52,100 nt of DNA from an uncultured bacterium (lineage in GTDB: Bacteria; Acidobacteriota; Thermoanaerobaculia; Thermoanaerobaculales; Thermoanaerobaculaceae). The stretch is taken from positions 1 through 52,100 of the forward strand of contig CALEVZ010000062.1 in assembly GCA_937924755.1 (NCBI GenBank). Direction: 5' to 3'. How positions within the stretch are numbered: position 1 is the stretch's first letter; every line of letters starts with the position of its first letter. Positions 35,213 through 44,230 of the stretch are shown one piece after another. The translations under genes and the position numbers were made by a program. The notes below the pieces were generated by a model. That model was not told the origin of the DNA and ran no database searches. It saw only the letters and a program-made list of their open reading frames with translations.

Positions 35213-37072
35213 TCACTCCACCGGCACCAAGGCGTAGGCCAGCACCCCGTGCCGGGCGGCGAGGGCTTGCAGCTCCGCCTCGTCCCTGGCCATCACCCGG
35301 GCCAGGGCGAGGAGGGGCGACGCCGCCGCCGAGGTGGCCGCCTCCGTCCCCGCCATTGCCGACGCCCGGCTCAGGAGGTCGCGCACGAGTCGCTCCTTGA
35401 ACTTCAGCTCCCTCTCGATATAGCGCACCGCGTATTTCTCCCCCAACCCGGCGCGGGCAGCGGCCGCTTGGATGGCATCGTCAAGGCTTCCCAGGTGGTC
35501 CACCAGCCCCAGCTGGTGCGCTCGGGCGCCGCTCCACACCCGCCCGCGGGCCACCTTGTCCACCTCCTCGGGAGCCATGGACCTGCCCTCGCTCACGACC
35601 CGGAGGAAATCTCGGTACCCGTTGTCGATGAGCGCCTGAACGGTGCGCCCCACCTCGGGATCCAGCGGCCGGTCGAGGCGCAGCGCCCCCGCCATGCGGG
35701 TGGTCCCTACCCCGTCCACGTAGATGCCCAGATGCTTGCCCATCGCCTTGGCGACGTTGGGGAACATGGCGAAGATGCCGATGGACCCGGTGATGGTGTT
35801 GGGGCTGGCCCACACCTCGTCGGCGGCCATGGAGATCCAGTAGCCGCCGGAGGCCGCCACCGACCCAAAAGAGGCCACCACCACCTTGCCGTCGGCCCGC
35901 GTCACCTCCAGCTCGCGTCGGATCACCTCCGAGGCGAAGCCGCTGCCCCCCGGCGAGTCGACGCGCAGCACGATCGCCTTGACGCCCCTGGTGTGGCGGG
36001 CCTGGCGGATGAGCGCCGCGGTGGAGTCGCCGCCGATCTGACCCGGCGGACGCGAGCCGTCGCTGATCCCCCCCTTGGCCACCACCACCGCCACCAGGTT
36101 TCCCTTGGCCTTCTTGCCGAAGCGGTCGCCGCCCTTCGCCTCGAGATAGTCGCCCATGGCGATCTGATTGAAGGAGTGCTTCTTGCTATCCTCGCCGGCG
36201 AGTTCGACCAGGCGCGCGCGCAGCACGTCGCGCGGCTCGACGCGGTCCACCAGTCCCGCTGCCAGCGCCGCTTTGGCAGCATCCCCCTGCGCCGCCTGCA
36301 TGTGGGCGGGGAAGTTGTCGACGTAGTCCTGCAGTTTCTCCGGAGTGGTCCGCCGCGCCGCCGCCACGTCCCGGAGGTAGCTGTTCCACAAGTCGGTCAG
36401 GTAGGACAGATTGGCTTCCTTCGCCTCCGAAGACATGTTGGACCGCAGGAAGGGTTCCACCGCCGACTTGTACTCCCCCACCCGGAAGATGTGCCACTCC
36501 ACCCCCAGCCGGTCCAGCCCCTCCCGGTAGAAACGGGCGAAGCGGGAGAACCCCTCGATGAGGACCATGCCCTGGGGGTTGAGCCACACCTCGTCGGCGT
36601 GCGCCGCCAGGTAGTAGCCGTACTGGTTGTAGCGATCGGCGGCGGCGATGACCGGTTTGCCGGCGCTGCGCAGCCGTCCCAGCGCTATCTTGAGGTCCTC
36701 CAGCTTGGTCATCCCCGCCGATTCCAGCTCCGAGAGGTCCAGCACCACCGCCTTGATGCGTCTGTCCTCGCGGGCCATGTCGAGGGCGTCGACCATGTCC
36801 TTGAGCAGGGTTTCGGCGCTGCCGACCCCCAGCAGCTCCGCCTGCAGGCGGTCCAGGGCGTTGCCCTGCAACTGCTCCACGATGGTGCCCTTGGGGGCAA
36901 TCACCAGGGCGCTGGAGGCCGGCACCTTGGGTTTGCCACCGCTGGCCAACGCCACCACTGCCACCACCACCACCGCGTAGAACACCGCGTTGACCACCAC
37001 CCGCCGGGTGGCCTCCAGCCCCCGTCCCAGCCTCCTCGCCAGCCCGACCCGTTGCCTGTGCTCCTCGTCCAT
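35213..37072 (-). CDS. sppA: Signal peptide peptidase SppA (67-kDa type)
   Basis: This 619-residue membrane-bound protease degrades signal peptides left after secretion; the length equals that of the E. coli type. The N-terminal membrane anchor VVVNAVFYAVVVVAVVALA is followed by two tandem S49 domains. The catalytic Lys is in SAGKPVIAAADRYNQYGYY (first half) and the catalytic Ser in SFGSVAASGGYWISMAADE (second half). GSIGIFAMFPN and RVWSGARAHQLGLVD are further conserved blocks. ATG 37072 is preceded by GGAGAGGGGG. It precedes the C69 dipeptidase, which could finish peptide breakdown. Confidence 0.95.
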   Translation of the reverse strand: MDEEHRQRVGLARRLGRGLEATRRVVVNAVFYAVVVVAVVALASGGKPKVPASSALVIAPKGTIVEQLQGNALDRLQAELLGVGSAETLLKDMVDALDMAREDRRIKAVVLDLSELESAGMTKLEDLKIALGRLRSAGKPVIAAADRYNQYGYYLAAHADEVWLNPQGMVLIEGFSRFARFYREGLDRLGVEWHIFRVGEYKSAVEPFLRSNMSSEAKEANLSYLTDLWNSYLRDVAAARRTTPEKLQDYVDNFPAHMQAAQGDAAKAALAAGLVDRVEPRDVLRARLVELAGEDSKKHSFNQIAMGDYLEAKGGDRFGKKAKGNLVAVVVAKGGISDGSRPPGQIGGDSTAALIRQARHTRGVKAIVLRVDSPGGSGFASEVIRRELEVTRADGKVVVASFGSVAASGGYWISMAADEVWASPNTITGSIGIFAMFPNVAKAMGKHLGIYVDGVGTTRMAGALRLDRPLDPEVGRTVQALIDNGYRDFLRVVSEGRSMAPEEVDKVARGRVWSGARAHQLGLVDHLGSLDDAIQAAAARAGLGEKYAVRYIERELKFKERLVRDLLSRASAMAGTEAATSAAASPLLALARVMARDEAELQALAARHGVLAYALVPVE

Positions 37073-37231
37073 GACCCACCCCCTCTCCGGCAGGCGCCTG
37101 GCCTGCCGCCGGCCCGCTCCGTTGCCCAAGCGTACGTCTCCGCTGCGGTGGGGTTGCACCGTTCACCTCGGGGCGCCCGGGCAGGGCCAGCACCAGCTCA
37201 CCGAGAGATGACCAGGGGGGCGGCTGCGCCC

Positions 37232-38989
37232 CTAACGCCTACCTCCTACGGCATTGACGATGGCGAAGAATACCTCCGTATTGTCCCGCACCCCGGCCAG
37301 CGCCGCGGACCCCGGCCCGTACGCCGACACCGGCACGTCCACCGCGGTGTGCACCGTCTGGGTGGGGGCGTACCCGCGCTGGGGGACGGTCACGGGTGTC
37401 ACCCCTCCCAGCCACACCCCGCTGCCGCCGTCCCGCTCGGGGTTGGGGATCACCAAGAGGTCGCGCCCCACCCGGCCCAGGGCCATGGGCACCGGGCGCG
37501 GCTGGGCGCGCCAGTCCTCGAAGCGATCCGGACCGGCGGCGAAGTGCATGGCCACCTTGCGCTCCCCGTCCACCACGTCGGGGAAGCCGTCACCGTCGGC
37601 ATCGCCGGCGGTGGGAAAGCCCCCGGCGTCGTAGGTGAGCAGGCAGTCCCGGCTGGCCCGGCAGTCGGAGCGCACCACGCCGGGCAGCACCAGGCCGCCG
37701 GTCTCGTGGTCGGAGGTCACAATGACCAGGGTGTCGTTGGCGGGGTCCCGGTCGCCGTTGGTGGCGCGGGCGAACTCCAGCGCCGCCGCCACCGCCCGGT
37801 CGAAGGCCAGCATGTCGAACACGACCCGCTCCTGGTCGCCGTTGTGGGCCTGTTTGTCGACCAGCGCCCCTTCGACCATCAAGAAAAAACCCTGCGGGTG
37901 TTGCGACAGCGCCGCCAGGGCTGCCCGGGTCATGGCCTCCAGGGAGGGCTGTTCGGGGAAATCCTTGACCACCTCGGGGCTGCCCCGGCGCTGGCGGTCG
38001 AACTCGGTGTTCATGTTGCCGTCGTGGAACAACCCCAGCAGGCGGGACGCCCGGTTCTTCAGGGCCTGCTCCAACTCTCCCGCCGTGCGCACCACGGCAA
38101 ACCCCTGCTCGGAAAACTCCTCCGGCAACCCGTCCGGCCCCACCCCGGCAAAGCGCCGCGCTCCCCCACCCAGCAGCACCCGCAGGTAACCCTCCGCCGC
38201 GGCGCGCCGGTAGGCCGCCACCACGCCGGCCTCCTCCCTGCGGTCGGCCACCGCCGCCACGAACGCCGCCGGGGTGGCGTCGGTGAGGTCGGCGGTGCTC
38301 ACGACGCCGGTAACCATGCGGCGCTCCCGCCACAGCAGGCTGGGCAGCTGTTCCACTCGGGGGTTGTCGTCGTCCCGGTCCGGGGTGTCGTCGGGCCACA
38401 CCCCCAGCATGCCGTTGGCGGTCTTGGTGCCCGTGGCCAGGGCGTGCCCGCCCGCCGCCGAGTCGGTGACGAGGCCGGAGAGCGAGGAGGTAGTCAGCAC
38501 CCCCTCCACGGGGAGGGTGTCCATGTGGAGCCACCCCCCCGCCTTTCCCCCCTGAAGGCCGTGCAGGGCCAGGCGCGCCGCGGTGCGGTGGGCGTGCCCC
38601 ATGCCGTCGGCGATGAGCAGAATGACGTTGCGCACTCCCCCCTTGCCCCGCCATTGGCGGCCAGTGAGGGTGGCCTCCGCCGCGCCCACCAGCGTGCCGT
38701 CGGCCCGCCACGCTTCGGCCCGCAGGCGGTGCGATCCGGCCCTGGCAAGGCTGACGTTCCTCGCCACGAAGGCCCCTGCGGTCGCCGGCGCCGGAGCCAG
38801 CTCGACCCCCTCCAGAGTCACCCGCCACCGCAACTTCTCACCTGCCGGTGCTGCGGCGCTCACGTCAAAGCGCTGGCCCACCGCCAGCTCCGTGCCGTTG
38901 CCCGGGACCAGCGTGACCTCCTGTGCTGCCGCCGCCGTCGCCGCGACAACGATGGCCACCGCCATCCACAACGAGAAATCTTTCCTCAT
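37232..38989 (-). CDS. phoA: Secreted alkaline phosphatase
   Basis: This 585-residue periplasmic phosphomonoesterase has signal peptide WMAVAIVVAATAAAA. A short Ig-like N-terminal domain (about 25-110) precedes the catalytic domain. That domain carries NVILLIADGMG (metal Asp), GLVTDSAAGGHALATG with the nucleophile Ser in T-D-S-A, EGALVDKQAHNGD (metal ligands) and IVTSDHETGG (Asp-His). It needs two zinc and a magnesium in known relatives. The start has GGAGG five bases before ATG 38989 and a promoter at 39033-39005. No pho-box was recognised. Confidence 0.94.
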   Translation of the reverse strand: MRKDFSLWMAVAIVVAATAAAAQEVTLVPGNGTELAVGQRFDVSAAAPAGEKLRWRVTLEGVELAPAPATAGAFVARNVSLARAGSHRLRAEAWRADGTLVGAAEATLTGRQWRGKGGVRNVILLIADGMGHAHRTAARLALHGLQGGKAGGWLHMDTLPVEGVLTTSSLSGLVTDSAAGGHALATGTKTANGMLGVWPDDTPDRDDDNPRVEQLPSLLWRERRMVTGVVSTADLTDATPAAFVAAVADRREEAGVVAAYRRAAAEGYLRVLLGGGARRFAGVGPDGLPEEFSEQGFAVVRTAGELEQALKNRASRLLGLFHDGNMNTEFDRQRRGSPEVVKDFPEQPSLEAMTRAALAALSQHPQGFFLMVEGALVDKQAHNGDQERVVFDMLAFDRAVAAALEFARATNGDRDPANDTLVIVTSDHETGGLVLPGVVRSDCRASRDCLLTYDAGGFPTAGDADGDGFPDVVDGERKVAMHFAAGPDRFEDWRAQPRPVPMALGRVGRDLLVIPNPERDGGSGVWLGGVTPVTVPQRGYAPTQTVHTAVDVPVSAYGPGSAALAGVRDNTEVFFAIVNAVGGRR

Positions 38990-39004
38990 ACGGCCTCCGA
39001 CGCT

Positions 39005-39033
39005 TTTTTACAAAACCCCGCCCCTGCCCGCAA
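39005..39033 (-). promoter_or_regulatory. Promoter of alkaline phosphatase gene
   Basis: On the minus strand TTGCGG (39033-39028), 17 bases, TAAAAA (39010-39005), about 15 bases before the start codon; GGAGG lies between. Confidence 0.5.
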
Positions 39034-39096
39034 CCTTCCCGGCAACAAAAAGACACGAGATGCCAGGTACCCCTATGCTGGCGGTACCATGCGAGC

Positions 39097-40119
39097 ATGG
39101 ACCGCCTGGGGATTGTGGTGACGGTGCTGCTGGCCCCATGGTGGATGACCGCGGCCGGCTCGGCCCAGCCCTGGCAGGCGGTGGCCACTCCGGTGACCAC
39201 CCCCCTGTACGCGGTCACCGCCACACCTGGAGGTGGCTTCGTGGCGGTGGGCGAGGGTGGCGTGGTGCTGACTAGCCACGATGGCCGCCACTGGACCCGT
39301 CGAGATACCCCCACGGTCGCCACCCTGCGGGGCGTGGCGGCGAGCGCTGCGGCACTGGTGGCGGTGGGCGACGGCGGCGTGGTCCTGACCAGTCGCGACG
39401 GCCAGGAGTGGCACCTGCGCGCCAGCGGGACGACGGGACGGCTCAACGCCGTCTCCTGGACGGGGGGTCGCTTCGTGGCTGTGGGGGCCTCCGGGAGCGA
39501 GTACCTGATCGGTCTCATCCTGACCAGCGAGGACGGGCAGCTCTGGCGCGATCGCACCCCCGCCGACGTCCGCCCCCTCTACGGCGTCGCTGCCCATGCA
39601 GGGCGGGTCCTGGCCGTGGGATGGACCGGCCAGGTCGCGGAAAGTATGGACGGCGAGCGGTTTATCTCCTCATCTTTGGGAGAGGTCATGCAGCAGTGCT
39701 GGTTCATGCTGCGCCCGTCGTTTCTCTACGGCGTGGCCGCCAGCCCGGAGCGTTGGGTGACGGTGGGCCTGGTGGTGGGAGACCAGTACCCGGGCGCCGG
39801 CGTGGCCCTCACCCAGCGCCGCCGGGAGCCCTGGCGATGCACCGTCACTCAGCTCCCCCCCCTGGAGTTTCAGTTCCGCGCCGTGGCAGCCGCGGGGGCC
39901 ACCTTCGTGGCGGTGGGCGTGGGAGGCATAGCGGAGAGCCCCGACGGCCTCTCCTGGTACCCCCAGTGGGTGGCTGCAGCCCCCCTGCTCCACGCCGTGG
40001 CCATCGGTGCTCGAAACTGGGCGGCGGTGGGTGACGGGGGCAGCATCTTCCTGCGCGACGCTCCCCCGCGCCACCCCTCGCGCCGGGTGGTGCGACCCTG
40101 GCCCGCCTTCGGGCCTTGA
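39097..40119 (+). CDS. Exported beta-propeller, Ycf48/WD-like repeat protein
   Basis: This 340-residue exported protein has signal peptide LGIVVTVLLAPWWMTAAGSA. At least six repeats of about 40 residues follow, with core G-x-F-V-A-V-G-x-x-G-x-x-L-T-S-x-D-G-x-x-W (for example FVAVGEGGVVLTSHDGRHW and LVAVGDGGVVLTSRDGQEW). This is the pattern of photosystem-assembly Ycf48-like and sialidase-like propellers. Many non-photosynthetic bacteria have such proteins, mostly of unknown binding role. ATG 39097 has no SD; possible -10 boxes TATGCT and TACCAT lie just upstream. It is divergent from the phosphatase gene. Confidence 0.83.
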   Translation: MDRLGIVVTVLLAPWWMTAAGSAQPWQAVATPVTTPLYAVTATPGGGFVAVGEGGVVLTSHDGRHWTRRDTPTVATLRGVAASAAALVAVGDGGVVLTSRDGQEWHLRASGTTGRLNAVSWTGGRFVAVGASGSEYLIGLILTSEDGQLWRDRTPADVRPLYGVAAHAGRVLAVGWTGQVAESMDGERFISSSLGEVMQQCWFMLRPSFLYGVAASPERWVTVGLVVGDQYPGAGVALTQRRREPWRCTVTQLPPLEFQFRAVAAAGATFVAVGVGGIAESPDGLSWYPQWVAAAPLLHAVAIGARNWAAVGDGGSIFLRDAPPRHPSRRVVRPWPAFGP

Positions 40120-40147
40120 CGCCAGGCGCCGGCGAATCTGGTATCGT
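40116..40147 (+). promoter_or_regulatory. Possible extended -10 promoter of RRM gene
   Basis: TTGACG (40116-40121) overlaps the stop of the previous gene. TGG-TATCGT (40139-40147) is an extended -10 after a long 20-base spacer. A leader of about 75 bases to ATG 40229 would result. Confidence 0.4.
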
Positions 40148-40228
40148 GCTGGGTGAAAGGACGTGCTCGAGGCGGTGCCGCTCCCGTTGTTGGAGCCGAA
40201 AACTTCCTTGGCACACGGGTGCGACACC

Positions 40229-40558
40229 ATGGACGTGTACTTCGGCAACCTCCCCTTCGCTTTCCGCGAGGAGCATCTGCGCGAGCTGGTTGCGCCCTTC
40301 GGAGAGGTGGGGTCCATCCGCATCGTCAGCGATCGCGACACCGGCCGCTCCCGGGGTTTCGCCTTCGTGACCTTCAACGACGACGCTGCGGCGAAGGCCG
40401 CCATCGCCAAACTCAACGGCCATGAGATCGAGGGGCGCGCCCTCGTGGTCAACGAGGCCCAGCCCCGCCCGGAGCGCAGTGGTCGGCCCCGCGGTCAAGG
40501 TGGCATCGGGCGGAGCCGCGATGGCGGCGGCTGGGGCGGTCGAAGCGGCCGCTGGTAG
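40229..40558 (+). CDS. RRM-domain RNA-binding protein
   Basis: This 109-residue protein is a single RNA recognition motif plus a tail. RNP2 is VYFGNLPF near the start and RNP1 is RGFAFVTF at about residue 44. The C-terminal 30 residues are Gly/Arg-rich and end in GRSGRW. It matches the small bacterial Rbp proteins of cyanobacteria and others, which bind RNA and are often cold-induced. The start is chosen at ATG 40229 because RNP2 follows at once; a GTG at 40163 would add 22 non-RRM residues. A long leader may allow post-transcriptional control. Confidence 0.93.
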   Translation: MDVYFGNLPFAFREEHLRELVAPFGEVGSIRIVSDRDTGRSRGFAFVTFNDDAAAKAAIAKLNGHEIEGRALVVNEAQPRPERSGRPRGQGGIGRSRDGGGWGGRSGRW

Positions 40559-40572
40559 GATGGATTTGCGAA

Positions 40573-40770
40573 GTGGCGCGCAAGAGCAGTGCCTCATTTG
40601 AAAAGCGGGCCCGGGAGCGGGCCCGCCAGGAGAAGCAGCGGGACAAGGAGGCCAGACGCCGGCAGCGCCAGGCGGAGCGCAAGGATCGCCCCGCCGGAGG
40701 AGGGGGCGACGACTTCGTGACCAACGAGGAGCTGCTACCGGTTCTCTCCCCCCTGCCGAAACCCGAGTAG
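40573..40770 (+). CDS. Small basic coiled-coil protein
   Basis: This 65-residue protein has an N-terminal, very basic helix (ASFEKRARERARQEKQRDKE) followed by a Gly run and an acidic end (DDFVTNEELL). Similar small proteins are widespread and uncharacterised; nucleic-acid or ribosome association is plausible from charge alone. GTG 40573 begins 14 bases after the RRM gene, so the two RNA-related proteins are probably co-transcribed. A hairpin at 40783-40798 follows. Confidence 0.7.
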   Translation: MARKSSASFEKRARERARQEKQRDKEARRRQRQAERKDRPAGGGGDDFVTNEELLPVLSPLPKPE

Positions 40771-40782
40771 AGGTCTGGCCTT

Positions 40783-40798
40783 CGCGCCGCCTGGCGCG
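40783..40798. terminator. Hairpin between convergent genes
   Basis: CGCGCC (40783-40788), loop GCCT, GGCGCG (40793-40798). It is placed between the stops at 40770 (+) and 40812 (-), so it could serve both; no T-run. Confidence 0.45.
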
Positions 40799-40811
40799 GG
40801 CGAACACGTCC

Positions 40812-42164
40812 TTACGGCTCGACTGGTCCGCCGCCCTCGCCCTTCTTCGCCCGCTCCCTCTCCTTCTTGGCCGGAGGCGGCAAGCCGTCGGGGAGCAGAC
40901 GCAGCGGCGGCGGTTCCTTCTCGATCAGATAACGGAACGTGCGCTTGAACTCGTCGAGGGAGATGCCGGCGGTGGCGGCCAGCTTGGCGATCTGGTGCAT
41001 GTCCTCGAAGTCGTCCCGGTTCAAGCGGATCATGTAGCGCCGGGCGATCCGGTAGCGCTCCGAGTTGATGTCCACCATGCGCACGCGCGTCTTGCCGGTG
41101 GTCGGGTCGATGTTCTCGGCGAAGGGCAACGCCTTGAAGCGGTCGCCGTCGATGGCCACGACCACGCCCGAGCCCCCCTCTTCCAGGTACTGGGCGGCGT
41201 AGAACCCCAGGTCGCGGGTGTACTCCATGTCCAGCGGGATGGGATCGGAGCAGCGCAGCTCGTAGCCGATGTTCTTCGCCACCACGGTGGTCGCCAGGTT
41301 GTACTTCTTCAGTCCCTCCAGAAGTTTCTCTCGCACGATGTCGGCGAAGTTGATCTCGGCGTAGCGCAGGTTGCCGTGGGCGTCGCGCTCCAGGTGGACC
41401 ACCTGCTGCAGGTCGGCCGGGTCCACGCACTCCACCAGCCCCTCCGCCAGCACCGCGACGCCGTGGGGCAGGCCGTAGGACAGCCGTTTGATCATGGCGC
41501 CGAGGATGGTGTCGATGATCTCCTGCAGTCGCACGGTGCCCTGGAACTCCTCGGGGATGAGGGTGAGCGCCGCCCCCGCCGCCTTGCCGATGCCGAGCGC
41601 CAGGTGGCCCACCTTGCGCCCCATGGTGACCACCAGGTACCAGCGGGAGGTGGCCTTGGCGTCCACCATCAGGTCGCGCACGATGCCCACGCCGATGTGA
41701 CGGGCGGTCTGGAAACCGAAGGTGTTGCCGCCTGAGGGCAGGTCGAGGTCGTTGTCGATGGTTTTGGGCACGTGCACCACGCGGATGCGGCCGCGGCTTC
41801 TTTCGTTGAGCATGTACGCGGAGTAGGCGGTGTCGTCGCCGCCGATCGTGATGAGCCGATCCACATTGAGGCGCAGCAACGAAATGACGCTGTTCTCCAG
41901 GTGCTGCTCGTGCTTGGTCGGGTTGGCGCGGGAGATGCCGATGTGGGAGCCGCCGCGGAAGTGGATGCGGCTGACGCTCTCGATGGTGAGCGGCATGACG
42001 TGATCGATGTTGCCCTCCATGATCCACTTGAAGCCATCGAGAATGCCTAAGACCTCGGAGCCGTTGAGGGCGGCGCGGATGGCCGCCGCACCCACCACGC
42101 TGTTGATCCCCGGGGCGGGGCCGCCTCCGGCCAGGATGGCCAACTTCTTCACGTTCGGGTTCAT
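40812..42164 (-). CDS. pfp: 6-phosphofructokinase, diphosphate-dependent type
   Basis: This 450-residue glycolytic enzyme phosphorylates fructose 6-phosphate reversibly. ILAGGGPAPGINSVV is the phosphate loop. ITIGGDDTAYSAY has Asp at the position where ATP-using enzymes have Gly, and VPKTIDNDLD is the PPi-enzyme form of the active-site block, so PPi is the likely donor. TMGRKVGHLALGIG and the sugar-binding GYELRCSDPIP region follow. A charged, Pro/Lys-rich tail (about 30 residues) ends the protein. Start ATG 42164 follows GGGAGGAG closely. TACTCT on the minus strand at 42189-42184 is a likely -10. Confidence 0.9.
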   Translation of the reverse strand: MNPNVKKLAILAGGGPAPGINSVVGAAAIRAALNGSEVLGILDGFKWIMEGNIDHVMPLTIESVSRIHFRGGSHIGISRANPTKHEQHLENSVISLLRLNVDRLITIGGDDTAYSAYMLNERSRGRIRVVHVPKTIDNDLDLPSGGNTFGFQTARHIGVGIVRDLMVDAKATSRWYLVVTMGRKVGHLALGIGKAAGAALTLIPEEFQGTVRLQEIIDTILGAMIKRLSYGLPHGVAVLAEGLVECVDPADLQQVVHLERDAHGNLRYAEINFADIVREKLLEGLKKYNLATTVVAKNIGYELRCSDPIPLDMEYTRDLGFYAAQYLEEGGSGVVVAIDGDRFKALPFAENIDPTTGKTRVRMVDINSERYRIARRYMIRLNRDDFEDMHQIAKLAATAGISLDEFKRTFRYLIEKEPPPLRLLPDGLPPPAKKERERAKKGEGGGPVEP

Positions 42165-42274
42165 GGCTCCTCCCGCATGCTTGAGAGTACCACCGCAGCC
42201 GCCGTCGTGGAAGATTTCACAAGAACCAGAGGGGATGTCCCAGCCGGCCGCGCGGCGGGGGCCGGCCGCGGCGT

Positions 42275-42304
42275 TTGACGGGCCGGCGTCGTTGCCGCTA
42301 CTCT
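42275..42304 (+). promoter_or_regulatory. Promoter of aldo/keto reductase gene
   Basis: TTGACG (42275-42280), 18 bases, TACTCT (42299-42304), then GGGGGGAGGG as SD before ATG 42324. GCCGGCCGCG occurs twice just upstream (42243-42252 and 42261-42270). Confidence 0.6.
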
Positions 42305-42323
42305 GTGGGGGGAGGGCCAGGCC

Positions 42324-43373
42324 ATGGCCGACAGCACCACCTCCAAGGGACTGCGCCGACGAGAGCTGCTGACCGCGGGTGGGGCCGCCGCCGCCGGTTT
42401 GCTGGCCGGACGGCTCGCCGCCGACGCACCGCGCGGCTTCCCCGCCCTGCCCCACAACCCCCGCACCCAGGGCGGCATGCCCACGCGCAATCTGGGGCGC
42501 ACCGGCTTCCAGGTCGGGCTGTTCTCCCTGGGTGGGCAGGCCGCCGTGGAGCAGCCCGACAACGAGGCGGTGGCGGTGCCCATTGTCGAGCGGGCGCTGG
42601 ATCTCGGCGTCAACTACATCGACACCGCCGCCCGTTACGGCGGTGACGCCCGGTGGAGCGAGCGCTATATCGGCGCGGTGATGAAGCGACGGCGTCAGGA
42701 AGTGTTCCTCGCCTCCAAGACCCGCGACCGCAGCCGGGACGGTTCCCTGCGCTCCTTGGAGACTTCCCTTAAGCTGCTACACACCGACCACCTGGACCTG
42801 TGGCAGATCCACAACCTGGCGCGCATGGAGGAGGTGAACGAGATCTTCGCCCCTGCCGGCGCCATGGAGGCGCTCCAGGCGGCGCGGGAGCAGAAGCTGG
42901 TGCGCTTTTTAGGGGTCACCGGGCACGCCGACCCGGCGGTGCTCATGGAAGCCATCCGGCGCTTCCCCTTCGACGCCGTGCTGCTCGCCCTCAACGCTGC
43001 CGACCCGCACCATCTCAGCTTCAAGAAGGATCTCCTGCCGCTCGCCGTGGAGCAGGAAATGGCCATCATCGGCATGAAGATCCCGGCGCGCGGTTTGCTG
43101 CTGTCCTCCTGGCGCCCGCCGGCGGAGGGAACCTCACGCCTGGCCGCCACCGTGCCGGGCACCCTCAACATGTCCGAGGCGATGCGCTACGTCCTTTCCC
43201 TGCCCGTCTCCACCGTCATCGTGGGCTGCGATTCGATCGCTCAGCTGGAGGAGAACGTGGCCATCGCCCGGGACTTCCGGCCCCTGGCCGACACCCAGAT
43301 GGCCGCCCTGGAGGCGAAGGCGGCCCCAGTGCACCGCCAGGCGCTGTTTTTCCGGCGCTGGGAGCAGGCCTAG
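42324..43373 (+). CDS. Tat-exported aldo/keto reductase
   Basis: This 349-residue NADPH-linked oxidoreductase-type barrel has twin-arginine signal KGLRRRELLTAGGAAAAGLL. The AKR tetrad is visible: Asp in NYIDTAARYGG, Tyr in the same segment, Lys in LASKTRD and His in LWQIHNL. MPTRNLGRTGFQVGLFSLGG is the usual barrel start. Tat export implies folding with cofactor before transport, as in periplasmic AKR-like proteins. The substrate is unknown. The stop overlaps the convergent protease stop by 4 bases. Confidence 0.9.
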   Translation: MADSTTSKGLRRRELLTAGGAAAAGLLAGRLAADAPRGFPALPHNPRTQGGMPTRNLGRTGFQVGLFSLGGQAAVEQPDNEAVAVPIVERALDLGVNYIDTAARYGGDARWSERYIGAVMKRRRQEVFLASKTRDRSRDGSLRSLETSLKLLHTDHLDLWQIHNLARMEEVNEIFAPAGAMEALQAAREQKLVRFLGVTGHADPAVLMEAIRRFPFDAVLLALNAADPHHLSFKKDLLPLAVEQEMAIIGMKIPARGLLLSSWRPPAEGTSRLAATVPGTLNMSEAMRYVLSLPVSTVIVGCDSIAQLEENVAIARDFRPLADTQMAALEAKAAPVHRQALFFRRWEQA

Positions 43374-44083
43374 CGGCCGCGCTCCAGGTTCACCGTCACC
43401 CGTACCAGCGCCACCGCCGAGGCCAGGGCGAGCGCCATCCACAGGACGCCCCAAAACAGCGGGGGAAAGAACAGCTCCCGCGACATCGCCCAGGCGTCCG
43501 AGCCCGGCACGGTGCGGCCGATCAGGTCTTGCTTGATGTCGATCACCGCGTACAGCACGCTGGTCACCCCGATGAGCTTGAGGAGCACGTCGTTGGCGGC
43601 GGCCGGCAGCCAGCGGGCGGCGGCCAGCAGGGCCAAACCGAAGCCGACCCCGAAGGCCAGGCCGAAGAGAGTGCGCACAAAAACCAACGTCAGCACCACC
43701 ACCGCCCCGCCCAGTACCCCTGCCAGCAGCTCGTCGCGCCGCACCCGGGCGCTGGCGAGGAGGATCAGGCCGCCGAAGAGCATGCTCCCCAGATACCCGG
43801 CCGCCAGCACCAGCGGCCGGAAGCCCCCGCGCGACCAGCACGCCCCGCCCAGATCGCCGCTGAGCTCGATGCGTTCGATGCTGCCGCCGGTGAGCACCGC
43901 CGCGGCGCCGTGCCCCAGCTCGTGCAAGAGCACCGTGAAAACCTTCAGTGGGTACACCAGCGGCGTGCCCCACGCCACCACCACGGCCAGCGCCAGCACC
44001 GCCAGCAGCCCGGGCCTCCCCGAGCCGGCCGCGGAGGCGGCGGGATGGTCAGCGCCGTGACCCGGCCGAGGCGTGGGAGACAT
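43370..44083 (-). CDS. M50B-type membrane metalloprotease
   Basis: This 237-residue integral membrane protein is of the Peptidase_M50B family (site-2 protease relatives). The zinc motif HELGH is inside the first long helix pair (FTVLLHELGHGAAAVLTGG). Five or six further helices follow (for example AGYLGSMLFGGLILL and GAVVVLTLVFVRTLFGL). A second Asp ligand is likely in VIDIKQDLIG near residue 180. The role of this branch is unknown. Start is ATG 44083; TACCGT six bases before it could give a leaderless message, and no good SD is seen. Confidence 0.85.
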   Translation of the reverse strand: MSPTPRPGHGADHPAASAAGSGRPGLLAVLALAVVVAWGTPLVYPLKVFTVLLHELGHGAAAVLTGGSIERIELSGDLGGACWSRGGFRPLVLAAGYLGSMLFGGLILLASARVRRDELLAGVLGGAVVVLTLVFVRTLFGLAFGVGFGLALLAAARWLPAAANDVLLKLIGVTSVLYAVIDIKQDLIGRTVPGSDAWAMSRELFFPPLFWGVLWMALALASAVALVRVTVNLERGR

Positions 44084-44230
44084 CAATCCACGGTAACACC
44101 GCCGGGAGCACGGCGAGCCGGGGGGTATCACTCGCTCGCGTATACTCCTCGTATCGAGGTGCCCCCGCCGTACCCCCCGAGAAACCGTCGCCGGGAGCGG
44201 CCAAGGCGAGCACCGCAAGGGAGGGCATCC

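Noticed and set aside
8577-39073. The 12-base word CCAGGTACCCCT before both the SDR gene and the Ycf48-like gene
   Set aside because: Only two copies, at different distances from the starts, and similar GGTACC words occur inside coding regions, so chance is likely.
35183-39121. A 1,312-codon open frame on the + strand
   Set aside because: It is antisense to SppA, dipeptidase and phosphatase genes with clear motifs. Very GC-rich coding DNA leaves the opposite frame open by chance, and its protein is Pro/Arg/His-rich with no domain.
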